The position numbers and the translations under genes are program-made. DNA of 64,000 nucleotides from Chryseobacterium daecheongense (GTDB taxonomy: Bacteria; Bacteroidota; Bacteroidia; Flavobacteriales; Weeksellaceae), in contig NZ_RJTX01000004.1 in NCBI RefSeq assembly GCF_003729955.1, forward strand, positions 806,001-870,000. Direction: 5' to 3'. Positions 54,444 to 63,616 of the stretch are shown one piece after another. Below the pieces are notes generated by a model. It made no database searches, was not told where the DNA came from, and saw nothing but the letters and a program-made list of their open reading frames with translations. Each line of letters starts with the position of its first letter. Within the stretch, counting starts at the first letter, position 1.

Positions 54444-54947
54444 ATGAGGAACATCGTATTTGGAATATTAGTCATATTTTTCGCCCTGCTGAGCTGTAGA
54501 AGTGGTGATGAGGATTCTTTACAGCAAATAGATCAGATCTTGAATCTTTATATCAAAAACAGTGCAGGACAGGATCTTCTGAGCAATAAAACTCCTGGTT
54601 ATTTTTTTGCATTCCCCATGAATGATACCAATGGGAATACCAATTCGGCACCGGTAAATGCGTCTCTTAAAATGAGGGCAGACTCTACTTATTATATTGA
54701 GTACATTGCCGGAGCAAAAAGACTGACACTGGATTCCATAAGTCCGGAGGACAGGACTTATCATTCCGTCATTGCATTGGCCTTAAGAAGAACGGTAAAT
54801 AACGTCACAGATACCATTAACGATACATTGGAAATTCAATACCACTGGACTCCTTCCGCATTTCAGGTCTCGAAAGTGTACTACAATCACGAGCTGAAAT
54901 TTACCAAAGAACCGGGTTTACCCAATGTAGTGACTATCGTAAAATAA
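54444..54947 (+). CDS. Lipoprotein of unknown function
   Basis: Lipoprotein of 167 residues: RNIVFGILVIFFALLSCRSG has lipobox LLSC near residue 17. The mature part has strand-rich segments such as SLKMRADSTYYIEYIAG. No family recognised. I chose ATG at 54444; the in-frame TTG at 54435 lies in the -7 box. The -7 box six bases upstream suggests a nearly leaderless message. Confidence 0.65.
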   Translation: MRNIVFGILVIFFALLSCRSGDEDSLQQIDQILNLYIKNSAGQDLLSNKTPGYFFAFPMNDTNGNTNSAPVNASLKMRADSTYYIEYIAGAKRLTLDSISPEDRTYHSVIALALRRTVNNVTDTINDTLEIQYHWTPSAFQVSKVYYNHELKFTKEPGLPNVVTIVK

Positions 54948-54952
54948 TTTTT

Positions 54953-54960
54953 TAAATTTG
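54953..54960 (+). promoter_or_regulatory. -7 box for serS
   Basis: TAAATTTG directly after the preceding gene; the message would have a leader of about 60 bases containing a short CTGTCAG/CTGACA inverted repeat. Confidence 0.5.
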
Positions 54961-55022
54961 CACAACTGTCAGAATCAAAATCATAAGATGACTGACAATC
55001 TAATAACTAACATCTAAATAAA

Positions 55023-56291
55023 ATGTTACAAGTCAATTTTTTACGCGATAACAAAGAGCGCGTTTTAGAAGGTCTGAAAAAAAGACAATTCAAAAATCTT
55101 GAGTTGGTAGATGAAGCTATTGCTACTGACGACGAAAGAAAAAAAATTCAGTTTGAATTAGATTCACAACTTTCCGAAATCAATAAAATTTCCAAAGAAA
55201 TTGGGCTTTTAATGAAAGAAGGAAAAAAAGAAGAAGCAGAATCGGCAAAATCTAAAACAGCACAATACAAAGAATCGAGTAAAGAATTACAGTCCCAATT
55301 AGACGTAAAAGAAAAGGCTTTATTGGATATTTTATACCAAATCCCGAATGTTCCGAGTGAGTTAGTAAAAAGCGGTGCATCTGCTGATGATAATGAAATT
55401 ATTTATCAGTCTCACGATGTAACTGGTTTAGGAGAAGGCGCTATTCCTCACTGGGAGCTTGCTAAAAAATATAACCTTATTGATTTTGAACTGGGAGTAA
55501 AAATTGCGGGAGCAGGATTTCCCGTTTATTTTGGTAAAGGAGCGAGATTGCAGAGAGCTTTGGTTCAGTATTTTTTAGATAAAAATGTGGATAAAGGATA
55601 TACGGAAGTTAATCCGCCTCATGTTGTGAATGAAGCATCAGGTTACGGAACGGGACAATTGCCGGATAAAGAAGGGCAAATGTATTATATCGGAGCAGAT
55701 GATCTGTATCTGATCCCAACAGCGGAAGTTCCTGTCACGAATTTATATCGTGATGTTTTATTTGATGAAAAAGACCTTCCGGTAAAAAATACGGCTTTCT
55801 CTCAATGCTACAGAAGAGAAGCGGGAAGCTACGGAGCTCACGTAAGAGGATTGAACCGTCTTCACCAGTTTGAAAAGGTTGAGATTGTGAGAGTGGAGAA
55901 ACCTGAAAATTCTTATGCTGTTTTAGAGGAAATGGTAGAGCATGTAAAAGAGATCTTAACGGACCTTGAATTGCCTTTCAGAATACTAAGGCTGTGTGGT
56001 GGAGATATGGGCTTTGCATCGGCGATGACGTATGATTTCGAAGTATGGAGTGCTGCTCAGGAAAAATGGCTGGAAGTAAGCTCTGTTTCTAACTTTGAAA
56101 CTTTCCAGGCGAACCGTTTGAAATGCCGTTACAAAACGGAAGGAAAGTCTCAGCTAGTTCATACCTTAAATGGTTCAGCAATGGCGCTTCCTAGAATTAT
56201 GGCAGCTCTTCTCGAAAACAACCAGACTGCAGAAGGGATCAAGCTTCCTAAGAAAGTTGCAGAATATGCAAGATTTGATCTGATTAATTAA
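55023..56291 (+). CDS. serS: Seryl-tRNA synthetase
   Basis: Class II synthetase of 422 residues charging tRNA-Ser. The N-terminal coiled-coil arm spans about residues 30-100. Motif 2 is FSQCYRREAGSYG and motif 3 is NGSAMALPRIMAALLEN. TAEVPVTNLYRD is the serine-binding loop. Length normal. A shared terminator with the convergent lipoprotein gene follows. Confidence 0.97.
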   Translation: MLQVNFLRDNKERVLEGLKKRQFKNLELVDEAIATDDERKKIQFELDSQLSEINKISKEIGLLMKEGKKEEAESAKSKTAQYKESSKELQSQLDVKEKALLDILYQIPNVPSELVKSGASADDNEIIYQSHDVTGLGEGAIPHWELAKKYNLIDFELGVKIAGAGFPVYFGKGARLQRALVQYFLDKNVDKGYTEVNPPHVVNEASGYGTGQLPDKEGQMYYIGADDLYLIPTAEVPVTNLYRDVLFDEKDLPVKNTAFSQCYRREAGSYGAHVRGLNRLHQFEKVEIVRVEKPENSYAVLEEMVEHVKEILTDLELPFRILRLCGGDMGFASAMTYDFEVWSAAQEKWLEVSSVSNFETFQANRLKCRYKTEGKSQLVHTLNGSAMALPRIMAALLENNQTAEGIKLPKKVAEYARFDLIN

Positions 56292-56315
56292 GATTTATCA
56301 TCTTCTTATATAAAT

Positions 56316-56346
56316 AATAAACCACCGAATCTCGGTGGTTTGTTTT
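56316..56346. terminator. Bidirectional terminator, serS / lipoprotein
   Basis: AAACCACCGA / TCGGTGGTTT stem with a 3-base loop between convergent genes; it overlaps the lipoprotein stop. Confidence 0.92.
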
Positions 56347-57109
56347 ATTCTGTTACAATAACTATTTTCTTATCGGAATTCTTAAGGGACTTTTTATCTT
56401 TAGCATCACCAAATAAGGCATCTAAATCATAATTAATCCTTACGGAATAATCATCTACTTTGGAAACCCAGTCATGCTTTCCGGAAATAGATTTGATCTT
56501 ATTTTCAAATTTCAATGTAGTTCCTACGCTTTTGTACATCATTTTCATCATACTTCCTGCCTGTTCTGCTGAAATTTCACCATCTCCCATATCTTTTCCG
56601 GACATGATCTCTTTCAATCCATCCAAACTGAACTGGTCTGTATTGATTACTAATGTTTTTCCATCCCAGGAATTCAATGCCATCTGATCGATAGGTAACT
56701 TTTCCTCTTTGGAAAAATTAGTAAGACCATCATAGTCAGCTTTTGTAAAGTGATCCATTTTTAAAGAAAAACCGGTTATCTCCTTACCTTCGGCATTAGA
56801 TTTCATAAAAATTTTCTTCATGATCTTAATAGAATCCGGATCTTCGGTTTTTAATTTGCCTTCTTTTTTCTCCATCTCATAAAGGCTGGTCCATGTTCTT
56901 GGAAGTTTTTCCAGTTCGGCTAATTCTTTTTGGTCATTTTTAGCTGAGTCGGGAACCATAGACTTCATCATTTGCATGGCATCCTTCATATCAAGATCCA
57001 TCACCGTTGTAGAGGCGGAGTCTTTATGATAAGTAATTTCAGAGTTCACTGAACAGGATTGTAATGCGAAAAGACATATGGCAAGAAAGAATAATAAGTT
57101 TTTTTTCAT
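56345..57109 (-). CDS. Lipoprotein downstream of the cbb3 operon
   Basis: Lipoprotein of 254 residues (LFFLAICLFALQSCS, lipobox LQSC). The mature part is Met/Lys/Asp rich with a repeated MMKSM/MMKMM pattern and no family I recognise. It follows the TSUP-like gene by 18 bases on the same strand and could be the last member of the oxidase operon. Confidence 0.7.
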   Translation of the reverse strand: MKKNLLFFLAICLFALQSCSVNSEITYHKDSASTTVMDLDMKDAMQMMKSMVPDSAKNDQKELAELEKLPRTWTSLYEMEKKEGKLKTEDPDSIKIMKKIFMKSNAEGKEITGFSLKMDHFTKADYDGLTNFSKEEKLPIDQMALNSWDGKTLVINTDQFSLDGLKEIMSGKDMGDGEISAEQAGSMMKMMYKSVGTTLKFENKIKSISGKHDWVSKVDDYSVRINYDLDALFGDAKDKKSLKNSDKKIVIVTE

Positions 57110-57127
57110 ACTATTAGTTTTTAAAAT

Positions 57128-57892
57128 TTAATGACAATTGGTTGAATGCTCATGCTTACTGTGATCTCCTTCTAAATGACATGAGCCTTGATTATCCTTA
57201 GAAATCGTCATGGCTTCAGCTCTTGGAGAAATATAGGGAATTCCAAGTTCCAATCCTCTCACAATAAATAATCCGCCTAAAATAATCATAATAACAGGAA
57301 TAACTTTTAAAACTTTAATTCTAAAAGCCTGATTCATGAGGTTTCCAACTAAAACTACAGCAAACATAAACGGAAGTGTTCCCAATCCGAATAAAGCCAT
57401 ATATAAAGCTCCCTGCCATATTCCTCCGCTGGCCAAGCTGGCTGTTAATGCCATATAAACCATTCCACACGGAAGAAACCCATTAAGGATACCCGTCGTA
57501 AATCTTGAACGGTAATCAGCCTTTTGGAGAAGCTTTCCTAAATTAGATTTTACAGAAAATAGGAATTTAGAAAAGAAAGGAATTTTTGAAGCAAAATCTT
57601 TCCCTCCGAATGAAAACAAAGCCATTACAATTAGTAAAATACCAACTGCAATAGTTAAATACTTTTGAAAGCCTGCCATTTCAAAACCTTCTCCAATGAT
57701 TCCCAGTATGGCTCCAAGCAAAGCATAGGTAAATATTCTTCCGAACTGGTAAGTAAGATTCTGAAGATAATAATTGGCTGCCTGCTTCTTCGTTAATCCC
57801 ATCGACAAAGCAATAGGACCGCACATCCCGATACAATGAAATCCGGATGCAAAGCCTAAACCGATTGCCGATATGACAAGTGCTATTTCCAT
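57128..57892 (-). CDS. TSUP-like membrane protein of the cbb3 cluster
   Basis: Membrane protein of 254 residues in the TauE/SafE superfamily, of the type commonly encoded with cbb3 oxidase assembly genes and thought to take part in copper or oxidase maturation. It opens with GFASGFHCIGMCGPIALSMG (Cys and Met rich, possibly metal binding). GFLPCGMVYMALTASLASGG repeats the pattern in the second half. The C-terminus ends in a His/Cys-rich tail (SCHLEGDHSKHEHSTNCH) suited to bind metal. It overlaps the ccoH gene by ten bases. Confidence 0.85.
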   Translation of the reverse strand: MEIALVISAIGLGFASGFHCIGMCGPIALSMGLTKKQAANYYLQNLTYQFGRIFTYALLGAILGIIGEGFEMAGFQKYLTIAVGILLIVMALFSFGGKDFASKIPFFSKFLFSVKSNLGKLLQKADYRSRFTTGILNGFLPCGMVYMALTASLASGGIWQGALYMALFGLGTLPFMFAVVLVGNLMNQAFRIKVLKVIPVIMIILGGLFIVRGLELGIPYISPRAEAMTISKDNQGSCHLEGDHSKHEHSTNCH

Positions 57893-58335
57893 ATCACATC
57901 ATAATCCATTCTGTAGTCTGTTTTATCCTTCGTCCACATCAATCTCAATGTATAGTTTCCTGTTTTTAAAACCTGTGTAGGAATCAGGAAAGATTGTGCG
58001 GCGTCAAGTTGTACAGATTTTTTTATGTCTAAATTCTGGTCGTCGGTTCTGTTGAGTACAAATTTCACCGTGGTATTGGAATTATTATAGTCTTTAGGAA
58101 ATGTTATTTTAATTCCTTCAGCAGTCTGATGATATGCAGGTTTTTCCTGCAATTGATCTGCTCTTTTCTTCGCATCTATTACATCCTGGTATTGTAGTTC
58201 TTCTTCATAGTAATTATCCGTTACCATTTCAGAATTCTTCTGCCCATTAGGGAAAAGAAATAACATGGATAAAATAAATATTATGAATGCAAATAATGCA
58301 ATAACAACACCGTGTCCCCAACTAAAGTTTTTCAT
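57883..58335 (-). CDS. ccoH: FixH/CcoH cbb3 oxidase assembly protein
   Basis: Protein of 150 residues with one N-terminal span (HGVVIALFAFIIFILSMLFLF) and a periplasmic beta-rich domain, the FixH layout. The conserved SWGHG opening and YYEEELQYQDVIDAK after the membrane helix match the Bacteroidota form. It lies between ccoG and the TSUP-like gene, as expected for cbb3 assembly. Confidence 0.88.
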   Translation of the reverse strand: MKNFSWGHGVVIALFAFIIFILSMLFLFPNGQKNSEMVTDNYYEEELQYQDVIDAKKRADQLQEKPAYHQTAEGIKITFPKDYNNSNTTVKFVLNRTDDQNLDIKKSVQLDAAQSFLIPTQVLKTGNYTLRLMWTKDKTDYRMDYDVIWK

Positions 58336-58344
58336 CTTTAAAAA

Positions 58345-59799
58345 TTAAAATTGTAATTTAAATGGTCCTTCAAAATAGGTCTGGTAAGAATCGATCAGTT
58401 TACCTTTTGTGTCATAAACTCCAATGGTGATATTTTGTTTGGAAAGCTTCATTTCGCTTTCAGGGAAACTAATATTGACCGTTCCTTTTGAAATTTTATC
58501 TCTTTCTACCGGAATTTTGCTTGAGGCACTGTAAATAACTTCACCATGTGCAGGCTCCAGTACCTTTATGGTTACAATCTTTTTCTCGTTTGTTTTATTT
58601 AGGAAAGTATAGTTATAGGTATTGGTAATTTTACCATCCCTTACAAAGAAGGTACTTCCTGCAGGTTTAATGAACTTAGCCTCCATTTCTCCACGGTTGT
58701 AAAGAAGGTAGCCCAGGAATCCCACCAGTAGAACGAGAAATAGGGCAAAGCCTTTCATTCTTCCTGTAAACTTAAACCCGGTTTGGTTTTCTATCTCATT
58801 TTCAGAAGCATATCGAATAAGGCCTTTTGGAAGCCCCACTTTTTCCATCACTTCATCACATGCATCAATACATGCCGTACAGTTTACACATTCTAATTGC
58901 TGCCCGTCTCTGATGTCAATTCCGGTAGGACATACCACAACGCATTGATGACAATCAATACAATCTCCTTTTCCTGCTGCTTTTCTGTCTTCTCCTTTTC
59001 TCCATTTAGCTCTGTTTTCACCGCGCTTGAAATCATAAAATACGTTGATGGTATCTTTATCGATCAATACACCCTGTAATCTTCCGTATGGGCACACCAA
59101 TGTACAAACCTGTTCTCTGAACCATGCAAACACAAAGTAAAAGGCAGCCGTAAGAAGGACCATTACGATAAAATTAGTAGGATGGGCAAAAGGGCCTTCT
59201 GAAATAATTCTTAATACTTCCTCATAGCCCACAATATACATAAACATAAAATGGGTTATGATAAGAGAAATAATGATGTAAATGCTCCATTTCAGTCCTC
59301 TTTTCCAGATCTTCTCACTGTTCCATTCCTGTCTGTCCAGCTTCATCTGCTTATTTCTGTCTCCTTCGATAGCATATTCTATTTTACGGAAGATCATTTC
59401 TAGGAAAATTGTCTGAGGACATATCCATCCGCAGAAAATTCTACCGAAAGCAATCGTAAATACAATAATGAATATCAAAGAGGCAATAGCGCCTAATGTA
59501 AGGATGAAAAAATCTTGAGGATAGAATGGCTGTCCGAAAATGAAGAACTCTCTATCAATAACATTAAATAGGAGTAATGGATTCCCATTGATTTTGATGA
59601 ACGGTACTGCAAAATAAATAAGTAATAAAATATAGCTTACAACATTTCTATAGTTGGTATATTTACCTTTAGGCTTTCTTGGAAAAACCCATTTTCTTTT
59701 TCCGGATTGCTCCATTGTCCCTATAGAATCTCTGTAAGTTTCAGGGTCCAGAACCTGTCCCTGTCCGCCGCGTACTTCTATTTCTTCTATGTCTGACAT
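58345..59799 (-). CDS. ccoG: CcoG, cbb3 oxidase accessory protein
   Basis: Membrane polyferredoxin of 484 residues that reduces copper for cbb3 maturation. Several N-terminal spans contain CGWICPQTIFLE and VCPYGRLQGV. The ferredoxin part has CIDCHQCVVVCPTGIDIRDG and CVNCTACIDACDEVM. The C-terminal Ig-like domain starts near residue 370. Order in the operon (after ccoP, before ccoH) is the usual one. Confidence 0.93.
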   Translation of the reverse strand: MSDIEEIEVRGGQGQVLDPETYRDSIGTMEQSGKRKWVFPRKPKGKYTNYRNVVSYILLLIYFAVPFIKINGNPLLLFNVIDREFFIFGQPFYPQDFFILTLGAIASLIFIIVFTIAFGRIFCGWICPQTIFLEMIFRKIEYAIEGDRNKQMKLDRQEWNSEKIWKRGLKWSIYIIISLIITHFMFMYIVGYEEVLRIISEGPFAHPTNFIVMVLLTAAFYFVFAWFREQVCTLVCPYGRLQGVLIDKDTINVFYDFKRGENRAKWRKGEDRKAAGKGDCIDCHQCVVVCPTGIDIRDGQQLECVNCTACIDACDEVMEKVGLPKGLIRYASENEIENQTGFKFTGRMKGFALFLVLLVGFLGYLLYNRGEMEAKFIKPAGSTFFVRDGKITNTYNYTFLNKTNEKKIVTIKVLEPAHGEVIYSASSKIPVERDKISKGTVNISFPESEMKLSKQNITIGVYDTKGKLIDSYQTYFEGPFKLQF

Positions 59800-59897
59800 A
59801 TTGTATAGATTTAAAAAAAGAAAAACATAATTCGTTACTATTTTTTCTCTAATAACAAATTATGTTTTTTCATATGTTTTCTAATTTCTTTTTAAAA

Positions 59898-60779
59898 TTA
59901 TTCTTTTTCCCAATGTGCTTCTGTTCCCTGAGGAGCAGCTCCACCCTGAGCAGGTGTTACCGGAGGTTGTTCCTGATTGATGTGATATACATATGCTGCA
60001 ATCTTTTCAATCTCTGCACCGGAAACTTCTCCGTTTTTACCGAATGGTCTCATCGCAGGATTGGTAGGCGAACCATTCCAGTCCATATGGAAAACGTTTT
60101 TGAATAATGTTTTCTCAGGCTGGTTGATCCAATAGTTATCCGTTAAGTTCGGACCAATACCACCACTACCATCTTCTTTGTGACAAGACGCACAGTTTGT
60201 TTTAAATAATTCTTTACCTTCTGCAATATTATCTGCTGAATATTTAGCTGTTTCAATAGTTACAGGAGGCTGAGACTTTTGAAACTCTTCAATACTTGCA
60301 ATTTGCTCTTTATATTCTTTTTCGTATTCACTGATCGGGTGTGCAAAATCTGTGAAAGAGAAAGCCGCTACATATACAATACAAAAAGCAGTCCCAAACC
60401 AGAATAATCCTACCCACCACTTTGGTAATTGGTTATCCAGCTCCATGATCCCGTCGAAACCATGGTCAATAAGGATATCTTTTTCTTCAGCTGCAGATTG
60501 TTTTTTGAAGGCTGCATTATATAATCTCTTGAAGTAAGGAACTTTCTTTTCTGCTAAGTAAGCTGCCTTTTCTTCAGGGCTTAGTTTTTTGAATTTATTA
60601 TTCTCAATTAAATCTCCAATTGCACTGTGGATGTAAGCTAAAATGCTGCCTATTACAATAGTTCCCCAGAAATAAGGTGAAGATAAAAACGAATAGCTTT
60701 GAACAAACAAATAATAAAAAACTATTAAAAGTCCAGTTATTATTAAAATGTTTACAAAAACCGGTGTTCTTTGTTTCAT
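59898..60779 (-). CDS. ccoP: CcoP, cbb3 oxidase cytochrome c subunit
   Basis: Membrane-bound cytochrome of 293 residues. Two N-terminal hydrophobic helices and a third near residue 120-145 (WWVGLFWFGTAFCIVYVAAF) precede one haem c domain with CASCH and candidate ligand Met in NPAMRPFGK. Only one CxxCH is present, whereas proteobacterial CcoP has two. The protein ends in a Pro/Gln-rich tail. It should receive electrons for the fused CcoNO subunit encoded upstream. Confidence 0.9.
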   Translation of the reverse strand: MKQRTPVFVNILIITGLLIVFYYLFVQSYSFLSSPYFWGTIVIGSILAYIHSAIGDLIENNKFKKLSPEEKAAYLAEKKVPYFKRLYNAAFKKQSAAEEKDILIDHGFDGIMELDNQLPKWWVGLFWFGTAFCIVYVAAFSFTDFAHPISEYEKEYKEQIASIEEFQKSQPPVTIETAKYSADNIAEGKELFKTNCASCHKEDGSGGIGPNLTDNYWINQPEKTLFKNVFHMDWNGSPTNPAMRPFGKNGEVSGAEIEKIAAYVYHINQEQPPVTPAQGGAAPQGTEAHWEKE

Positions 60780-60787
60780 AATAAAGT

Positions 60788-60985
60788 TTAATTTTTAAAG
60801 TCAGATTCATCTGCGTCATCCTCAAGAGGAGCTTCTTCTTCTTCCTTGTAATATTTTTTAGGCCTGCTAAAAACATATATTACTAAGGCTACAAAGAACA
60901 GCATAAAGAATATCAGAGCCAATGTCTGGTAAAAGCCAGCATTTTCGGTATTGGATAATATATCTTTAAAATTCTGAGGAATCAT
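60788..60985 (-). CDS. ccoQ: CcoQ-like small subunit
   Basis: Protein of 65 residues with one span (ALIFFMLFFVALVIYVFSRPKKYYKEEEE) followed by an acidic tail. YVFSRPKKYY resembles the CcoQ/FixQ signature after the membrane helix. The position between ccoNO and ccoP supports the call. CcoQ stabilises the oxidase in other bacteria. Confidence 0.78.
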   Translation of the reverse strand: MIPQNFKDILSNTENAGFYQTLALIFFMLFFVALVIYVFSRPKKYYKEEEEAPLEDDADESDFKN

Positions 60986-61005
60986 TATTGAACCTTTTAA
61001 TATGT

Positions 61006-63267
61006 TTAGTTATTACTTGCTGTTTTTATCTCAGTTGTTTTAATATCAGTTCCCAATCTTTGTAAATAAGAGATAAGAGCTACGATTTCTTTTTTCTCCA
61101 ATTCACCTTTAGGTCTCTTAGCATACGCGTCTTTTAAGTCAGTAGCTTCAGAGAAGATATCTCTTACAATCTTTGCCGCCTGGTTATCTGCCCATTTGTT
61201 TGCAGAATCTATTTCAGCTTTAGTATATGGTACTTCAAAGGCATTTTTCATTAATACCATTTTGTCAACCATTTTAGATCTGTCTAAGTTATTAGCAATT
61301 AACCAAGGGTAACGAGGCATAATAGAACCTGCGGAAGTAGATCTTGGGTTATACATGTGCTTGTAATGCCAAGAACTTGGGTTTTTACCTCCTTCTCTAT
61401 GTAAATCCGGTCCTGTTCTCTTAGATCCCCATAAGAATGGTCTGTCATACACGAACTCTCCAGCTTTTGAATATTGTCCATTTTTACCGTTGAATCTTAC
61501 GATCTCATCTCTGAATGGTCTTACCATTTGAGAGTGACAAGCGTTACAGCCTTCGCGGATATAAATATCTCTACCTTCTAATTCCAGTGGAGAATATGGT
61601 TTTACTGCTGAAATGGTAGGAACACTCTTCTTAAGAGACAGTGTAGGAATGATTTCCACTGAACTACCAATTGAGATGGTTAAGAAAGATAATATCCCTA
61701 ATAAAACCGGTGTTCTTTCTAACCAAAGGTGAGTTCCTTCTCCTTCTTTTCTGTTTTTGCTGATATTAGCTAAAGCAGGTGCTTCTGCAGGAACTTCTTT
61801 CTGGAACGAACCCGCTCTTACTGTTTTATAAAGGTTAACCACCATTAAGATAGCTCCTGAAAGGTAGAATGCTCCACCTAAGAATCTCATTTTAAAGTAA
61901 GGAATAATAGCGGTTACCGTATCTAACCAGTTTTTCCATACTAATGTTCCATCCGGGTTGAACTGTTTCCACATTAACCCCTGAGTGAACCCTGAAATAT
62001 ACATTGGTACTGCATAGAAAATAATTCCTAATGTTCCTAACCAGAAATGCCAGTTAGCTAATTTTACAGACCAAAGTTTAGTTCTCCACAAGATTGGGAT
62101 CAAATAATAGATCACCCCGAATGCCATGAAACCATTCCATCCAAGAGCACCTAAGTGTACGTGACCAATTACCCAGTCTGTAAAGTGACCAATTTTGTTG
62201 ATGTTTTTAGTAGCTAAAAGTGGTCCTTCAAATGTTGCCATACCATAACAGGTTACTGCAACCACGAAGAATTTAAGAATAGGATTTTCTCTCACTTTAT
62301 CCCAAGCTCCTCTTAATGTAAGAAGACCATTTAGCATTCCTCCCCAAGACGGTGCAATAAGCATGATAGAGAAACCTGTTCCCACAGCCTGTGCCCATGC
62401 TGGAAGTGCTGTATACTGAAGGTGGTGAGGACCAGCCCAGATATATACGAAAATTAATGACCAGAAGTGAATAATGGATAACTTATAAGAGAAAACCGGT
62501 CTGTCAGCAGCTTTTGGTAAGAAATAATACATCAAACCAAGAACCGGAGTTGTCAAGATAAATGCTACAGCATTGTGACCATACCACCATTGTACAATAG
62601 CATCCTTCACTCCTGCATACGCTGAGTATGATTTCCATCCGGTGAATGATAATGGAACTTCTAAGTTGTTAAAGATGTGAAGCATTGCTACCGCGATCCA
62701 GGTACCAATAAAGAACCAGATTGCTACGTAAAGGTGTCTCACTCTTCTTTTCGCAATAGTTAGGAACATATTCGCTCCGAATACGATCCATGAGAATGCG
62801 ATCAAAATATCAATTGGCCATTCGTGTTCTGCGTATTCTTTAGAGGTATTGATCCCCATAAAGAATGTAATATAGGCAGCAATGATCATGATCTGCCATG
62901 TCCAGAAATGTATCCATGATAAAGTATCACTGTACATTCTTGTTTTCAATAGTCTCTGTAATGAGTAATAGACTCCTACGAATACACTGTTACATACGAA
63001 TGCAAAAATTACAGTCGTTGTATGCAGCATTCTGATTCTTCCGAATCCAAACGCTCCTTGTGTATTGATCAAGCCTTGTATATTGCCGGAGGCTAAGCTT
63101 TTAATGGTTGTATCATCCGTTCCAAAGAAAAACTCAGGAAGCTCCGGATAGAAAAGCATTAATGCTGCTGTAAGCCCGAATAAAAACCCTATGATCCCGA
63201 AAGCTACGGTCGCATAAAGGAATGCCCGAACAATACTGTTGTCATAACTAAACTTTTGTGTTTCCAT
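61006..63267 (-). CDS. ccoN: Fused CcoN-CcoO cbb3 oxidase subunit
   Basis: Protein of 753 residues joining the catalytic CcoN and cytochrome CcoO chains of the cbb3 oxygen reductase. The first 480 or so residues hold the twelve-helix oxidase, with haem/copper ligands in RMLHTTTVIFAF, WWYGHNAVAFI, IWAGPHHLQYT and DWVIGHVHLGALGW. A linker leads to the CcoO domain with haem site CNACHSQMVRPFRDE. Fusion into one chain is usual for Bacteroidota. High oxygen affinity makes it the likely terminal oxidase at low oxygen. Confidence 0.95.
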   Translation of the reverse strand: METQKFSYDNSIVRAFLYATVAFGIIGFLFGLTAALMLFYPELPEFFFGTDDTTIKSLASGNIQGLINTQGAFGFGRIRMLHTTTVIFAFVCNSVFVGVYYSLQRLLKTRMYSDTLSWIHFWTWQIMIIAAYITFFMGINTSKEYAEHEWPIDILIAFSWIVFGANMFLTIAKRRVRHLYVAIWFFIGTWIAVAMLHIFNNLEVPLSFTGWKSYSAYAGVKDAIVQWWYGHNAVAFILTTPVLGLMYYFLPKAADRPVFSYKLSIIHFWSLIFVYIWAGPHHLQYTALPAWAQAVGTGFSIMLIAPSWGGMLNGLLTLRGAWDKVRENPILKFFVVAVTCYGMATFEGPLLATKNINKIGHFTDWVIGHVHLGALGWNGFMAFGVIYYLIPILWRTKLWSVKLANWHFWLGTLGIIFYAVPMYISGFTQGLMWKQFNPDGTLVWKNWLDTVTAIIPYFKMRFLGGAFYLSGAILMVVNLYKTVRAGSFQKEVPAEAPALANISKNRKEGEGTHLWLERTPVLLGILSFLTISIGSSVEIIPTLSLKKSVPTISAVKPYSPLELEGRDIYIREGCNACHSQMVRPFRDEIVRFNGKNGQYSKAGEFVYDRPFLWGSKRTGPDLHREGGKNPSSWHYKHMYNPRSTSAGSIMPRYPWLIANNLDRSKMVDKMVLMKNAFEVPYTKAEIDSANKWADNQAAKIVRDIFSEATDLKDAYAKRPKGELEKKEIVALISYLQRLGTDIKTTEIKTASNN

Positions 63268-63272
63268 ATCAA

Positions 63273-63506
63273 CTATTCACTTTTTTCTTCAATTTTTTTA
63301 TTGTCTCCTTTTTCTTGCAGGTCTGTTTCTTTGTTGCCAACTTTTTCTTCTTCTTTTTCCTTGATTTCATCAGAATCAAAAAGAATCCTTACAGCTGGAG
63401 ATTCATCGTCTTCAAACTGTCCTTTTCTGGCGTTGACTATAAATACGACCAAGAAAATCGCAGCCAAAGAAACGCTGCATAAGATCATTAAATATAGAAT
63501 ATCCAT
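63273..63506 (-). CDS. ccoS: CcoS, cbb3 oxidase maturation protein
   Basis: Protein of 77 residues. One N-terminal helix (ILYLMILCSVSLAAIFLVVFI) is followed by NARKGQFEDDESPAVRILFD, the CcoS family hallmark, and a Glu/Lys-rich tail. It is needed for haem and copper insertion in other bacteria. It lies five bases before ccoNO, so the two are cotranscribed. Confidence 0.88.
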   Translation of the reverse strand: MDILYLMILCSVSLAAIFLVVFIVNARKGQFEDDESPAVRILFDSDEIKEKEEEKVGNKETDLQEKGDNKKIEEKSE

Positions 63507-63537
63507 TGGACAACAAAATTAACCAATTTTCGGGGTT

Positions 63538-63545
63538 CAAATTTA
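63538..63545 (-). promoter_or_regulatory. -7 box upstream of ccoS
   Basis: Minus-strand TAAATTTG, full TAnnTTTG match 31 bases before the ccoS ATG. Confidence 0.55.
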
Positions 63546-63556
63546 GTGAAAAATAA

Positions 63557-63568
63557 TGACTTTCATCA
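63557..63568 (-). promoter_or_regulatory. Crp/Fnr-like box upstream of ccoS
   Basis: Minus-strand TGATGAAAGTCA, TGAT-N4-GTCA, one base from the Fnr core TGAT-N4-ATCA. It is just upstream of the -7 box, in the place where an activator or repressor would act on the cbb3 operon. Confidence 0.4.
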
Positions 63569-63616
63569 CGAAATACGGATTTCAGCTAATTTAAAATCAG
63601 TCTAAATAAGCGGGTT

